This document shows, in pieces, positions 10,288 to 19,365 of a stretch of DNA of 64,000 nucleotides (positions within the stretch are counted from its first letter, which is position 1; every line of letters begins with the position of its first letter). Both the position numbers and the translations under genes were made by a program. The notes beneath the pieces were generated by a model that was given only the letters and a program-made list of their open reading frames with translations, made no database searches and was not told where the DNA came from. Source of the stretch: Anammoximicrobium sp964645045 (GTDB taxonomy: Bacteria; Planctomycetota; Planctomycetia; Pirellulales; Pirellulaceae); contig CAZXYZ010000003.1 in the NCBI GenBank assembly GCA_964645045.1, positions 1-64,000 on the forward strand, in the 5' to 3' direction.

Positions 10288-11205
10288 TCACAAGTCCACC
10301 CGAAGTCCGTCGTAGGCGACCACGATGTCCTCGGCCGCCAGGCGCGGCGCGAGCAGGTCGTAGGGCTCGCAGAAATGCAGGCTGAGGTGGGTCACGAAGA
10401 AACGGCCGCCGGGCTTGAGCCGCTTGCTTTCCACCAGGAACTGCCGGATCAGACGCACGAAAGGAAAGTTCATGTGGCCGACCAGCAGGTTGGGCTGCGT
10501 CTGTTCGCCAAAGGTTCCTTCCACAATGGCCAGGTCGAGACGCTCCGCGCCCAACGCCGCAAACGTGCCGACGGGAAACCAACTGGTGTCCGTGGCGTAA
10601 AGCAGCGATTTGTGCTGGCCGCGCAGCACGTACAGCAAGGCGTCTTCCGTGGGGATGTGGTTGGCGGCCAGCGCCTTGGCTCGCCACGGCCCCAGCGCAA
10701 ATTCCTCGCCCGGTTTCACGGTCCGCAGCGTCAGCGCCGGCCGTTGGTCGGCGCCCAGGGTCTTCAGGTGCTCCTCGATCCGGGCCACCGTGTTGGCGTT
10801 GCCGGTCAGCGACAGCGGCTTGTTCTTCTCGCGCGCCAAAGCCACGATCTCCGCCGGATCGCAATGGTCGCCGTGCGAATGGGTGATCAGGAGATGGTCG
10901 ATCGCCGCGGGAGCGATCCCCGCCGATTCCAGGCCCTTCCGTCCGGTCACCGAGTAATCGATCAGCACGCCCGGCGAAACGAACAGCGACGAATAACGCC
11001 GCGCGTTTCGCCCCCCGTGCTGCCGGACGTAGGTGCAATTGTCGCAGGGGTCCGTCTCCGGCCGCTGGATGTCCGCCGCGCCGGTGCCGAGAAACACGAC
11101 ATAGGGATCCGGCGTTTCGGGTTCCGCGGCCAACGCGCCCGGCGACAGCCCGAGGAGCAGGGAAAGTAATCCGAGACAAGTTTGAAACAGGGTGGGTGGA
11201 TGCAT
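10288..11205 (-). CDS. Exported metallo-beta-lactamase-fold hydrolase
   Basis: A 305-residue protein with an N-terminal Sec signal (hydrophobic residues 9-26, cleavage near A-L-A-A). The zinc motif H-S-H-G-D-H sits at residues 109-114, after the strand ending in D-H-L-L-I-T. An earlier D-P-C-D-N-C-T segment (residues 52-58) and the start V-V-F-L-G-T-G resemble the PhnP/RNase Z-like branch of the fold. The family hydrolyses phosphodiesters, lactones or thioesters. Export and the surrounding glycan genes argue against an RNA-processing role. No clear ribosome site precedes ATG 11205. Substrate unknown. Confidence 0.85.
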   Translation of the reverse strand: MHPPTLFQTCLGLLSLLLGLSPGALAAEPETPDPYVVFLGTGAADIQRPETDPCDNCTYVRQHGGRNARRYSSLFVSPGVLIDYSVTGRKGLESAGIAPAAIDHLLITHSHGDHCDPAEIVALAREKNKPLSLTGNANTVARIEEHLKTLGADQRPALTLRTVKPGEEFALGPWRAKALAANHIPTEDALLYVLRGQHKSLLYATDTSWFPVGTFAALGAERLDLAIVEGTFGEQTQPNLLVGHMNFPFVRLIRQFLVESKRLKPGGRFFVTHLSLHFCEPYDLLAPRLAAEDIVVAYDGLRVDL

Positions 11206-11294
11206 GGCAGTGCGAGTCGGAAGAAATGGTGTCTGTTGTTGGGGAAGAACAGGAACCGCTCAGTTGCTCGGAGTCATCGATTCTCAGTACGCGA

Positions 11295-12731
11295 TCACTT
11301 CACATCGCGGACCTCCGCCGCCATTTCCAGCAGCGTGTCGAGCAGCTTTTCCGAGGCGTGCGGCTCGAAGGCGCAGGAGCCGAGCCAGGTCTCATAGCCG
11401 CCCCATTCAAAGTGCTGGGCGGTCGGAATGTAGCCAAAACCGCCGTGGGCCCATTCGACCAGGACCGCCGGCTTCATTGCCGCCCGTTGGCGGAACTCCA
11501 GGCCGATCTCGCAGAACGGCTCGCCGGGCATCGTGCCGAGGCACGCTGGCCCGATGCGCAGGACTTGCAGGGGCACCGAGATCTGCGCCTCGCCCTGTGC
11601 CATGTCCCGGACCCGCTGTGCATAGCTCCACGACAGGTCGACCTGGTCGGGCTTGGGCCCCGGCTTCGTCAACCGCTCCTTGGACCAGGCGATTTGTTCG
11701 GCTGTCGGCTGGGGACGCGCGATGGTTCGTTCCCGAAAGCGGGCCGCCAGGATCACGTGGTCCTGGTACTCGGCCGTGGCGAGTGCCGCCTGCACCTTGG
11801 CGGCCAAGTCGTGGGCCACGAAGCGGATTTGCTCGTAGGGTTTCTTGGCCGGGCGCGGGTGGAGGAAGTCGATATTGTTAATGTCGCCGCTGGAGGCGTT
11901 CGCCATCAGGGTCACCAGCGGCGGATCCTGCTCGTGGCCGCCGAGCAGCCGTTCGAGCCGGTCGCAGTACACGCCGTAGTAGTCGGCCGAGATGTCGCCT
12001 TTGGGCACGCCGCCCACATAGTGCAACGAATAGGTCGAGTAGACGGCGATCGGCCGCCCGTCCGGCTCGCGCAGGGCCAGGATCGTCACCGTGGGATCGG
12101 TTGGCCCAGCCGGCTTCACCAAGTCCGGGCTGCCCGCCGCTGGGTTCATCTTCACCTGGTCGATGCCGCCGAACGGATTGGGCGGCATGGTGCCGGGCTT
12201 GAGAAACCAGCGGCGGTTGAACACGTGCTCCGGCGCCTGCGTGGTCAGGCACGCCAATTGGGCCGGACGCAGGCGGTTCGCTGCGCAGCGCACGCCGTCG
12301 ACGATCCGCTGCACGACAAAGGCGCGGTAGTTCTCGTACTCCGGCTCAGCGGGGGCGGGCGCCTTGCCGCCGGTGCTGCTGGCGGAATGGGTATGCACAG
12401 CGGAGATCAGCACGTTGGCCGACGGGATCCCGACCTGCTTTTCGATCAGGCTCCGCGTCTCGGCGCACATGCCCGCCTCGGTGCCCAGCAGATCGAGGAC
12501 CAGCAGGGCGAGCTGTGTCTTGCCGTCGTCGAGCACGAGGCACCGCGCGTGTAGTTCATCGTGTACGTTGGTCGACAGAGGGGCGATGAAGTTGCCGACG
12601 ATCGGCCGACCCAACGGTGGCGTAATCACGCTCGTGGCCGCGCCGGCCCGGAATCCGGGCGCCGGCGAGGCCGCGCACAGCGTCGCAGCGATCAAGGAAC
12701 AGGCAACGAAGGCGAGCACCGACGATTTCAT
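11295..12731 (-). CDS. Neutral/alkaline ceramidase-like exported hydrolase (copy 2)
   Basis: A 478-residue protein. ATG 12731 follows an AGGAG site at good spacing and opens a Sec signal (V-L-A-F-V-A-C-S-L-I-A-A). The open frame continues much further upstream, but that part reads antisense through its neighbour and has no start signal. The motifs T-P-P-L-G-R-P near residue 38, H-T-H-S near 110 and A-S-S-G-D-I-N-N are those of the neutral ceramidase-like N-terminal domain. It is closely related along its whole length to the gene at 12793-14250, 61 bases upstream, so this is a recent tandem duplication. Confidence 0.87.
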   Translation of the reverse strand: MKSSVLAFVACSLIAATLCAASPAPGFRAGAATSVITPPLGRPIVGNFIAPLSTNVHDELHARCLVLDDGKTQLALLVLDLLGTEAGMCAETRSLIEKQVGIPSANVLISAVHTHSASSTGGKAPAPAEPEYENYRAFVVQRIVDGVRCAANRLRPAQLACLTTQAPEHVFNRRWFLKPGTMPPNPFGGIDQVKMNPAAGSPDLVKPAGPTDPTVTILALREPDGRPIAVYSTYSLHYVGGVPKGDISADYYGVYCDRLERLLGGHEQDPPLVTLMANASSGDINNIDFLHPRPAKKPYEQIRFVAHDLAAKVQAALATAEYQDHVILAARFRERTIARPQPTAEQIAWSKERLTKPGPKPDQVDLSWSYAQRVRDMAQGEAQISVPLQVLRIGPACLGTMPGEPFCEIGLEFRQRAAMKPAVLVEWAHGGFGYIPTAQHFEWGGYETWLGSCAFEPHASEKLLDTLLEMAAEVRDVK

Positions 12732-12792
12732 GGCAAGAGTCTCCTGTAGTCTGCGGTCGTTCAAGGCTTGGCGTTGGATGGGGCGGACGAGG

Positions 12793-14250
12793 CTATTTGG
12801 CGGCCCTCGAGCGCACCTCGGCCGCCATTTCCAGCAGGGCGTCGAGCATCTTTTCCGAGGCCTTCGGTTCCAAGCGATTGGTGGCCAGCCAGGTCTCGTA
12901 ACCGCCCAACTCGTGCTGCTTCGGCGTCGGCAGGTAGTCGAAATAACCGTGCGCCAGGGAGACCAGGAAGGCCGGCTGCACGGGACTCCGCTGGCGGAAT
13001 TCAAGGCCGATCTCGCAGAAGATCTCGTTGGGCAAGCTGCCGATGCACACGTCGCCAATGCGCAGGACTTGCAGCGGCGTCGGGACGGACGCCGCACCGC
13101 GGGCCAACTCCTCGAATCGCTGGGCATAAACGTAGGGAATGTCGGCCTTGCCCGGCTTGGGCGCCGGCTTGGCCAGCATTTCCTTGGCCCACGCCATCTG
13201 CTCGGCGCTCGGCCGGCGTGTGGCGATCAGCGGCTCGCGGTAGCTTGCGGCAAGGGTCGGCCGGTCAGAGTACTGAACCTTAGCCAGGGCCGCCTGGACC
13301 TTCGCGGCTAAGTCGTCGGCCACGAACCGCATCTGCTCGTAAGGTTTCTTGGGCGGCCGGGGCTGGAGGAAATTGATGTTGTTCACGTCGCCACTGGTGC
13401 CGTTGGCCATCATGGCCACCATCGGCGGATCCTGTTGATCGCCCTGCAGCAGACGCTCCAGGCGCTGGCAGTACATGCCGTAGTAGTCGGCCGAAATGTC
13501 ACCGTGTCCCACGCCGCCCACGTAGTGCAGCGAATAGCAGGAGTACACGGCGATCGGCCGGCCATCCGGCTCGCGCACGGCGAGGATCGACACCAACGGA
13601 TCGGTCGGCCCGGCCGGCTTCACCAAGTCCGGGCTGCCCGCCGCTGGATTCATCTTCACTTGGTCGAAGCCCCCGAAGGGATTGGGCGGCATGGTGCCGG
13701 GCTTGAGGAACCAGCGGCGGTTGAACACGTGCTCCGGCGCCTGCGCGGTGGTGAACGCGAGCTGCGCCGGACGCAGCCGGTTCGCGGCGCATTTGACTCC
13801 GTCGGCGATCCGCCGGGCGACGAAGGCCTGGTACTTGTCTATCTGGTACTCGTCGACCTTCTGCGGGAACTCGAAGTGGTTCTTGCCCAGCGCGCTGGCC
13901 GCCGAATGGTTGTGGATGGCCGAGATCAACACGTTCGTCGGCGGGATGCCTGTCTCCTGCTCGATGAACTTGCGCGCCTGGTGGCTTACAATGTAATGGA
14001 AGCCCAGCAAATCGACGACCACCAGCGCGAGCTTGGTCTTCCCATCATCGAGCACCAGGCACCGCGCGTGCAGTTCGTCGTGAACGTTCGTGGCGGGAAA
14101 GGGCAGAAAACCGCCGATGATCGCCGAATCCAACGCCGGCGTGATGTTGCTCGTGGCCGCCCCGGCGCGAAACGTAGGCGCGGGCGGGTCCGCAGCCAGG
14201 AGTGTGGTGCTCAGGAAACAGGCAACGATGCCGAGCAGATGGCGTCTCAT
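12793..14250 (-). CDS. Neutral/alkaline ceramidase-like exported hydrolase (copy 3, tandem paralogue)
   Basis: A 485-residue protein with a Sec signal starting at ATG 14250 behind a GGGAG site. It carries the same motif series as its downstream paralogue, but the metal-site segment reads H-N-H-S instead of H-T-H-S; both histidines are kept. It is the first gene of the minus-strand run and is divergently placed to the oxidoreductase at 14485. Its first 50 or so codons and about 100 bases of upstream DNA are copied, in inverted orientation, at 30471-30734. Its substrate may differ from copy 2, but nothing in the sequence settles this. Confidence 0.87.
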   Translation of the reverse strand: MRRHLLGIVACFLSTTLLAADPPAPTFRAGAATSNITPALDSAIIGGFLPFPATNVHDELHARCLVLDDGKTKLALVVVDLLGFHYIVSHQARKFIEQETGIPPTNVLISAIHNHSAASALGKNHFEFPQKVDEYQIDKYQAFVARRIADGVKCAANRLRPAQLAFTTAQAPEHVFNRRWFLKPGTMPPNPFGGFDQVKMNPAAGSPDLVKPAGPTDPLVSILAVREPDGRPIAVYSCYSLHYVGGVGHGDISADYYGMYCQRLERLLQGDQQDPPMVAMMANGTSGDVNNINFLQPRPPKKPYEQMRFVADDLAAKVQAALAKVQYSDRPTLAASYREPLIATRRPSAEQMAWAKEMLAKPAPKPGKADIPYVYAQRFEELARGAASVPTPLQVLRIGDVCIGSLPNEIFCEIGLEFRQRSPVQPAFLVSLAHGYFDYLPTPKQHELGGYETWLATNRLEPKASEKMLDALLEMAAEVRSRAAK

Positions 14251-14484
14251 GAAGGTGGGCTCCCAAGACAGGTCAACGGAAGGAAGTCGCTGGCAGGTCC
14301 TCCAAGGTACTGCATTGCCTTACACAAGGCCACCCCGGATGGTATTCTTGCCGAAGAATCAGTAGAAGGGCTTGTTATGCACCGACAGGCAACGGGCTTG
14401 ATCGCCCCGCACTTGTCGGCTCTACTTCTGGGGCGGGCAACCTTGGACAAAGGCGAGAACCAAGCGACGGAAGACATTGCCATC

Positions 14485-15963
14485 ATGCGTGCCTATCGCG
14501 GAAACCGACGGCGTTTCTTGAAGACCACCGTAGCCCTGGCCTCGTCCTTCGCTGTGCCCCAACTTGTCCCGCGGTCTGTTTTCGGCGCCGCGGCGCCGAG
14601 CAACCGGATCAACATCGGCATCATCGGCTGCGGCCACCAAAGCCAGCGCGACGTCCCTTCCTTTCTCGTTCACGACGACGTGCAGATCGTGGCCGTCTGC
14701 GACGTCAATCGGGCCGGCAAAGGCTACTACTACCCCGAGCGCGTCCTCGGCCGCGAAACCGCCAGGCGGTGGATCGACGAGTACTACGCCGAGAAGGCTT
14801 CCGGCGGCGACCCGAAAGCGACCCTCTACGAACGGCTCCTCGGGTCCGAGGCGGCCTGGTCCGGCGCCGTCGCGTCCACCCCGCCAGAGGTTTCCGTCAG
14901 CCGAGGCAAAGGCTGCAACGCCTACAAGGACTTCCGCGAATTGCTCGCGCGGACGGACATTGACGCCGTGGCGATTATTGTGCCCGACCATTGGCATGCG
15001 CTGATCGCCATCGCCGCCTTGCGCGCGGGCAAGGACGTCTACTGCGAAAAGCCGCTGTCGCTGACCATCTACGAAGGGCAGGAGATGGTCAAGGCGGTCC
15101 GCCAGCAACGCCGGATCTTCCAGACCGGCGCCCAGTTCCGCTCGTGCCCCGTGGTCCGCCGGGCCTGCGAGCTGGTGCGCAACGGACGCCTGGGCCGGAT
15201 CGAACGGGTGCGGACCTGGGTCGATGCCAACAGTTTCCCCAGCCCCGGACCCGGCTGGCAGCCCCAGCCGGTCCCCGAAGGATTCGACTACGATTTCTGG
15301 CTCGGTCCGGCACCTCAGGCGCCCTATCACATCGAACGCTGCTTTCACCGTTGGCGCTACATCCTGGACTACTCGAACGGGCAGACGGCCAACTTCGGCT
15401 GCCACACCAATGACATTGCCCAGTGGGGCTTGGGTATGGACAGCACCACGCCGGTCGAGTTCGAGGACAACGGCTCCGAGTTTCCGCTCCCAGGGAGCCT
15501 GTTCACGGCGGCCACGAAAACGGCGTTCCGCGCCCGCTATGCCAACGGCGTGGAGTTGATCTGCGAGACGCGCAACGGTTCGGCGACCAAGTTCGAGGGC
15601 ACGGAAGGACGCCTGGAGGTCACGCTCGGCGGAAGTCTGAAGACGTTTCCGGAGAACCTCAGGGACTCGGTGATCGGATCGCAGGAAATCCACCTGCCGG
15701 CCAGCAACCCGACTCGGACGAAGCACGTCCGCAAGGATGTGGATGCGGACCACGTCCGCAACTTTCTCGATGCCGTCAAGAGCCGGCAAGACCCGATCGA
15801 GCCGGTGGAGGTGGGCTATCACACAGCCAGCCTCTGTATCCTGGGCAACATCGCGCAAATCCTGAAGCGTAAGTTCACTTGGGACCCGGTCGCCGAGCGG
15901 AGCACCGACGAGGACGTGAACCGCATGCTCCAGCGGCCGATGCGCGAGCCTTGGAAACTCTAA
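14485..15963 (+). CDS. Tat-exported Gfo/Idh/MocA family oxidoreductase
   Basis: A 492-residue protein. ATG 14485 begins a signal with N-R-R-R-F-L-K (a twin-arginine motif) and a short hydrophobic stretch ending near F-G-A-A. The open frame extends 1 kb upstream, but that part is antisense to the ceramidase-like gene. A nucleotide-binding motif G-I-I-G-C-G follows, then the family motif C-E-K-P-L near residue 190. The protein ends in R-P-M-R-E-P-W-K-L, a tail typical of planctomycete members. It heads the plus-strand glycan cluster, with DUF4838-CBM9 starting 19 bases after its stop. The 31 bases encoding its tail recur at 23214-23244. Confidence 0.9.
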   Translation: MRAYRGNRRRFLKTTVALASSFAVPQLVPRSVFGAAAPSNRINIGIIGCGHQSQRDVPSFLVHDDVQIVAVCDVNRAGKGYYYPERVLGRETARRWIDEYYAEKASGGDPKATLYERLLGSEAAWSGAVASTPPEVSVSRGKGCNAYKDFRELLARTDIDAVAIIVPDHWHALIAIAALRAGKDVYCEKPLSLTIYEGQEMVKAVRQQRRIFQTGAQFRSCPVVRRACELVRNGRLGRIERVRTWVDANSFPSPGPGWQPQPVPEGFDYDFWLGPAPQAPYHIERCFHRWRYILDYSNGQTANFGCHTNDIAQWGLGMDSTTPVEFEDNGSEFPLPGSLFTAATKTAFRARYANGVELICETRNGSATKFEGTEGRLEVTLGGSLKTFPENLRDSVIGSQEIHLPASNPTRTKHVRKDVDADHVRNFLDAVKSRQDPIEPVEVGYHTASLCILGNIAQILKRKFTWDPVAERSTDEDVNRMLQRPMREPWKL

Positions 15964-15982
15964 TTGTTGAGAAGGAGTTGTC

Positions 15983-18391
15983 ATGCGACTTCTGTTGCCT
16001 TGTGTCCTAAGTCTGTCTATTGCCCCAGCGGCCTTTGCCGGCGGGGCGAACGTTTTCGTTTCGAACGCGAAGCTCAATGCGCCCGACCTGACGCCACTGG
16101 CGCGAATCAATGCGACTGCGGGACAGCCGCAGGTCAAACTCATCGTCGATGGCCGGCCAACGCTGCCCATCGTCGTCGGAAAGAATCCCCCGCAGAGAGT
16201 TCTTTGGGCGGCGGAGTTTATCGCCGATTCGATCGCGGAAATGACCGGCAGTCGCCCGGAGATTCTGAAGAACGAAGGGCCGGAGTTGAGGTCCGACAAA
16301 CCGGGCGAGGGATGCGGCCCGGCGATTTACATCGGGTCACAGCGGGAATCGCTCGCCAAGGCGAAGCTCTCCGCCGAGGGGTTCAGGCCGGGAGAGTTTG
16401 CGGTCCGCACACTCAACGGGTCCGTCTACCTGTATGGCAATGACGACGATACGACACGCTCGACCGGCTCGGCATTCGCGGCCCTCGATTTCGCCGAACG
16501 GGTCCTCGACGTACGCGAATACTTCGATCCGAAGGCCGCTGGGCGAACCACGGTTCCGACCAGCAACCTGACTGCCGAAGCGCTCGATTACCGCGACGCG
16601 CCGGTCTACGAGAAGCGAGACCTGTGGCCGTACTCCTGGAAACGGGAGTGGTTCGCCTGGCGGTTGGCCGATACGCATCCAGTCCAGTTGATGGTCCATG
16701 CGCCGCATAGCTGGGGTAAGGATCCGGAAACGTACCGCAAGACCCGGCCGGAGATCTTCGCGCTGGAGAAGGACGGGACCCGGACCCTGTCGCCCATGCT
16801 GTGCTACAGCAATCCGAAGACGCTCCAGACCTACTTGGAGCGGATCGACGAGGAGCTTGCCGGCGGACGCAAGTCGGGAATCCTCAACGGCAAGGCCGTT
16901 ACCGTTTCCCCGTGGGACATGGGCGTCAACTGCCAGTGCGCTGACTGTCGCAAGCTCTTCGACTCCGTGGGGCCGGACAGCGGTAGCGCGTCGAAGATTC
17001 TCTGCGCGTTCGTTCGGAAACTGTCGGACGAACTGGCCACGCGCCATCCCGACTTGACCGTCATCTATCTGCCGTACATGAACTACTGCGATATTCCCGA
17101 CGGGACGACCTTTCCGACGAAGAACGTCGAGGTCCAACTTTGTACGATGCCGGGGCTGGCGATGCTCAAGGACGCGCGGGTCAAGAAACATGAGGAGGAC
17201 CTGATCAAGGCGTGGTCGAAGGTGACCGGCCGGAAGATTCAGAACTGGCACTATATCTGCTGGCCGGCGGAGTTCACCAACGCCCCGTACGTGTTCGCCG
17301 AGGCGGCGATCCAGCATTACAAGGACATCCGGCCGTACTGCGTCGGCTCGTTCATCAACGGCGGGTATCCCGAGCAGCGGCTGCTCTTGTCCGCCTGGGT
17401 TTGGTCCCGCGCCCTGTGGAATCCCGATTTGGACGCTGCCGCGGTTTACGACCAGTTCGCAAAACGCCTGTTCGGGCCGGCTGCCAGACCCCTGCGGCGG
17501 ATCATCCAACTCCAGGTGGACGGCTGGAACAAGGACTGGGTCGTTGCGAAAGTCTCTCCGAAGAACATCTACCAGGTCAGCTATCCGCGGCCGGTCGTAC
17601 AGGAAATGGAGAAATGCTTCGACGAGGCGTATCGTTTGGCCGAGAACGACGAGACCAGCAAGCGACGTCTGGACTACTATCGGAAGGGGTTCGAGCAATT
17701 CTTCAAGGAGTCGACGGAGCAGGCGGAAGGGACCGCGTTCGCGCCGTTGTTGATCAAGAAAGCGGCGGAGAACCCGAGCCTCGACGGGAAGCTTGACGAC
17801 GCCGCCTGGAAATCGGCCGATCCGCTGTCGTTCATCCGTGCGCGGGACAAGGACCATCAGGAGTGCAAGTACCCCACGACGGTGCAAGCCGTCTGGACGC
17901 CCGACGGAATTACGTTCGGGTTCCGCATGACCGAGCCGACGCCACACTTGCTGTATACGAAGGACCCTGCGGGAAGCTGGCATAACGACAACGTCGAGGC
18001 GTTCTTCGACGTGACGGGCCAGGGCGCCGGTGACTTCTTCCAGATCATCCTCGATGCGCGCAACGAGGACCTGCTGTGTCTGCACGCGGCGGAATCGGGC
18101 AAGTGGAGGGCGGAAGGAACAAAGTCGCGCGTATTCCGTGGCAAGGATTTCTGGTCGGCGGAGCTGTTCGTCCCGTTCAACCTGTTCACGAAGGTCAACG
18201 GCGCGCAAGTGCCCAAGACCAGTAGCGCCGGATTGTTCTGGCTCGGCAACTTCACCCGGCACCGCAAATGCGACTGCGACGACAAGGCCAAGACTCCGGG
18301 CAGCGAGCGCGAACTCCAGCGGTTGAATACGCGGTACTCGCCGTTCAGCGCGGACCAGAGCGCGTTCGGGGTGTTGAAGTTTGTCGAATAG
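15983..18391 (+). CDS. Exported DUF4838 protein with C-terminal CBM9-like domain
   Basis: An 802-residue protein with a GAAGGAG site before ATG 15983 and a Sec signal ending A-F-A-G. Residues about 45-150 form the alpha/beta domain that precedes catalytic barrels in GH20/GH67-like enzymes (I-V-V-G-K-N-P-P-Q). The middle is the DUF4838 barrel, with the H-S-W-G-K and S-P-W-D-M-G-x-N-C-Q-C-A-D-C segments. Residues about 590-800 are a CBM9-like sugar-binding module beginning N-P-S-L-D-G-K-L-D-D-A-A-W. DUF4838 proteins are presumed glycoside hydrolases, but the activity is not established. It is in tight series with the flanking oxidoreductase and amidohydrolase genes. Confidence 0.87.
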   Translation: MRLLLPCVLSLSIAPAAFAGGANVFVSNAKLNAPDLTPLARINATAGQPQVKLIVDGRPTLPIVVGKNPPQRVLWAAEFIADSIAEMTGSRPEILKNEGPELRSDKPGEGCGPAIYIGSQRESLAKAKLSAEGFRPGEFAVRTLNGSVYLYGNDDDTTRSTGSAFAALDFAERVLDVREYFDPKAAGRTTVPTSNLTAEALDYRDAPVYEKRDLWPYSWKREWFAWRLADTHPVQLMVHAPHSWGKDPETYRKTRPEIFALEKDGTRTLSPMLCYSNPKTLQTYLERIDEELAGGRKSGILNGKAVTVSPWDMGVNCQCADCRKLFDSVGPDSGSASKILCAFVRKLSDELATRHPDLTVIYLPYMNYCDIPDGTTFPTKNVEVQLCTMPGLAMLKDARVKKHEEDLIKAWSKVTGRKIQNWHYICWPAEFTNAPYVFAEAAIQHYKDIRPYCVGSFINGGYPEQRLLLSAWVWSRALWNPDLDAAAVYDQFAKRLFGPAARPLRRIIQLQVDGWNKDWVVAKVSPKNIYQVSYPRPVVQEMEKCFDEAYRLAENDETSKRRLDYYRKGFEQFFKESTEQAEGTAFAPLLIKKAAENPSLDGKLDDAAWKSADPLSFIRARDKDHQECKYPTTVQAVWTPDGITFGFRMTEPTPHLLYTKDPAGSWHNDNVEAFFDVTGQGAGDFFQIILDARNEDLLCLHAAESGKWRAEGTKSRVFRGKDFWSAELFVPFNLFTKVNGAQVPKTSSAGLFWLGNFTRHRKCDCDDKAKTPGSERELQRLNTRYSPFSADQSAFGVLKFVE

Positions 18392-18414
18392 TCACGTTCA
18401 AGGAGAAATCGCCG

Positions 18415-19362
18415 ATGACACACCAGGAAGGGTTCAACGACAGGCTCACCAATGCGGCGCCACACGCGAGCCATCGGCGAACCGTGACGCGGAGACGTTT
18501 CATTCAAGGCAGCGCAGCCGCGGCCAGCGCGGTATGGCTCGTTCCTGGTCGCGGGCCTTGCGCGGCGGCCACGGATGACAAGCAATCCGGGCCGGTGATC
18601 GATTGCCACGCCCATCTGCGCCATCCTAGCTTTCCAAAATACCTGGACGACGACCGCCGGCTCATCGACGCGGCCGACAAGCTGGGGATCGACCAGCTCT
18701 GCTGCTCGATCCTCTCACCACGGCGGCCAGCCACGGCGAGAGACTTCCAGGAATGCAACCAGTGCTTGGCCGAGGGAATGCGCCGGTATGCCGGCCGCGT
18801 GCTGGGCTACTGTTACGTCAATCCGGGCTACACCCGAGAAGCTCTCGCCGAGGTCCGCCGCTGTGTCGAAGAGCGAGGATTCATCGGCATCAAGCTTTAC
18901 AACGAGTACACCTGCAACGAACCCGTCGTGTTTCCGATCGTGGAACTCGCGATCGAACTGGGCGTGCCGATCCTGCACCACGCCGGGCACGCGCATTACC
19001 TCATGGCCGACCAGCCGCGGATCTCCGGCGGCGAGCACCTGGCGGACCTGGCCCGACGCTATCCCGAGGCCCGGCTCATCTGCGCCCACCTGGGCGGTGG
19101 CGGCGACTGGGAGTGGGAAATCAAGGCCCTGCGCCACGCGGCCAACGTGTTTCTCGATACCAGCGGCAGCGTGGTCGATGAAGGAATCGTCGAGATGGCG
19201 GTCCGCGTGGCGGGCGTGGATCGCGTGTTGTTCGGCTGCGACAACAGCATGACCGCCGGGATGGGGAAGATGCGCGGCGCCGAACTCAGCCCGGCCGACA
19301 AGCAAAAAGTGCTGGGCGGCAACATGCAAGAACTTCTCGATGCCCGCAAAACCCGAAGGTAA
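18415..19362 (+). CDS. Tat-exported amidohydrolase-family protein
   Basis: A 315-residue protein. ATG 18415 follows AAGGAG; the frame is open further upstream but overlaps the DUF4838 gene. A Tat motif T-R-R-R-F-I-Q is followed by an alanine-rich hydrophobic core. The mature part opens with I-D-C-H-A-H-L, the metal-binding His-x-His of the amidohydrolase-2 (ACMSD/decarboxylase-like) superfamily. It continues with H-H-A-G-H and a late F-G-C-D-N-S metal-Asp segment. Such enzymes hydrolyse or decarboxylate small ring compounds and lactones, so a lactone from sugar oxidation is a plausible but unproven substrate. The next gene begins 3 bases after its stop and looks like a diverged partner. Confidence 0.87.
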   Translation: MTHQEGFNDRLTNAAPHASHRRTVTRRRFIQGSAAAASAVWLVPGRGPCAAATDDKQSGPVIDCHAHLRHPSFPKYLDDDRRLIDAADKLGIDQLCCSILSPRRPATARDFQECNQCLAEGMRRYAGRVLGYCYVNPGYTREALAEVRRCVEERGFIGIKLYNEYTCNEPVVFPIVELAIELGVPILHHAGHAHYLMADQPRISGGEHLADLARRYPEARLICAHLGGGGDWEWEIKALRHAANVFLDTSGSVVDEGIVEMAVRVAGVDRVLFGCDNSMTAGMGKMRGAELSPADKQKVLGGNMQELLDARKTRR

Positions 19363-19365
19363 GCC

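Noticed and set aside
12732..13127. N-terminal extension of ceramidase-like copy 2
   Set aside because: No start signal; the signal peptide starts at 12731 behind AGGAG, and the extension overlaps the 3' end of copy 3.
13435..14484. Upstream extension of the Gfo/Idh/MocA frame
   Set aside because: It reads antisense through the ceramidase-like gene. The Tat signal begins at 14485.
16337..18262. 641-codon minus-strand open frame
   Set aside because: It is the shadow of the DUF4838 gene; low complexity, no motifs.
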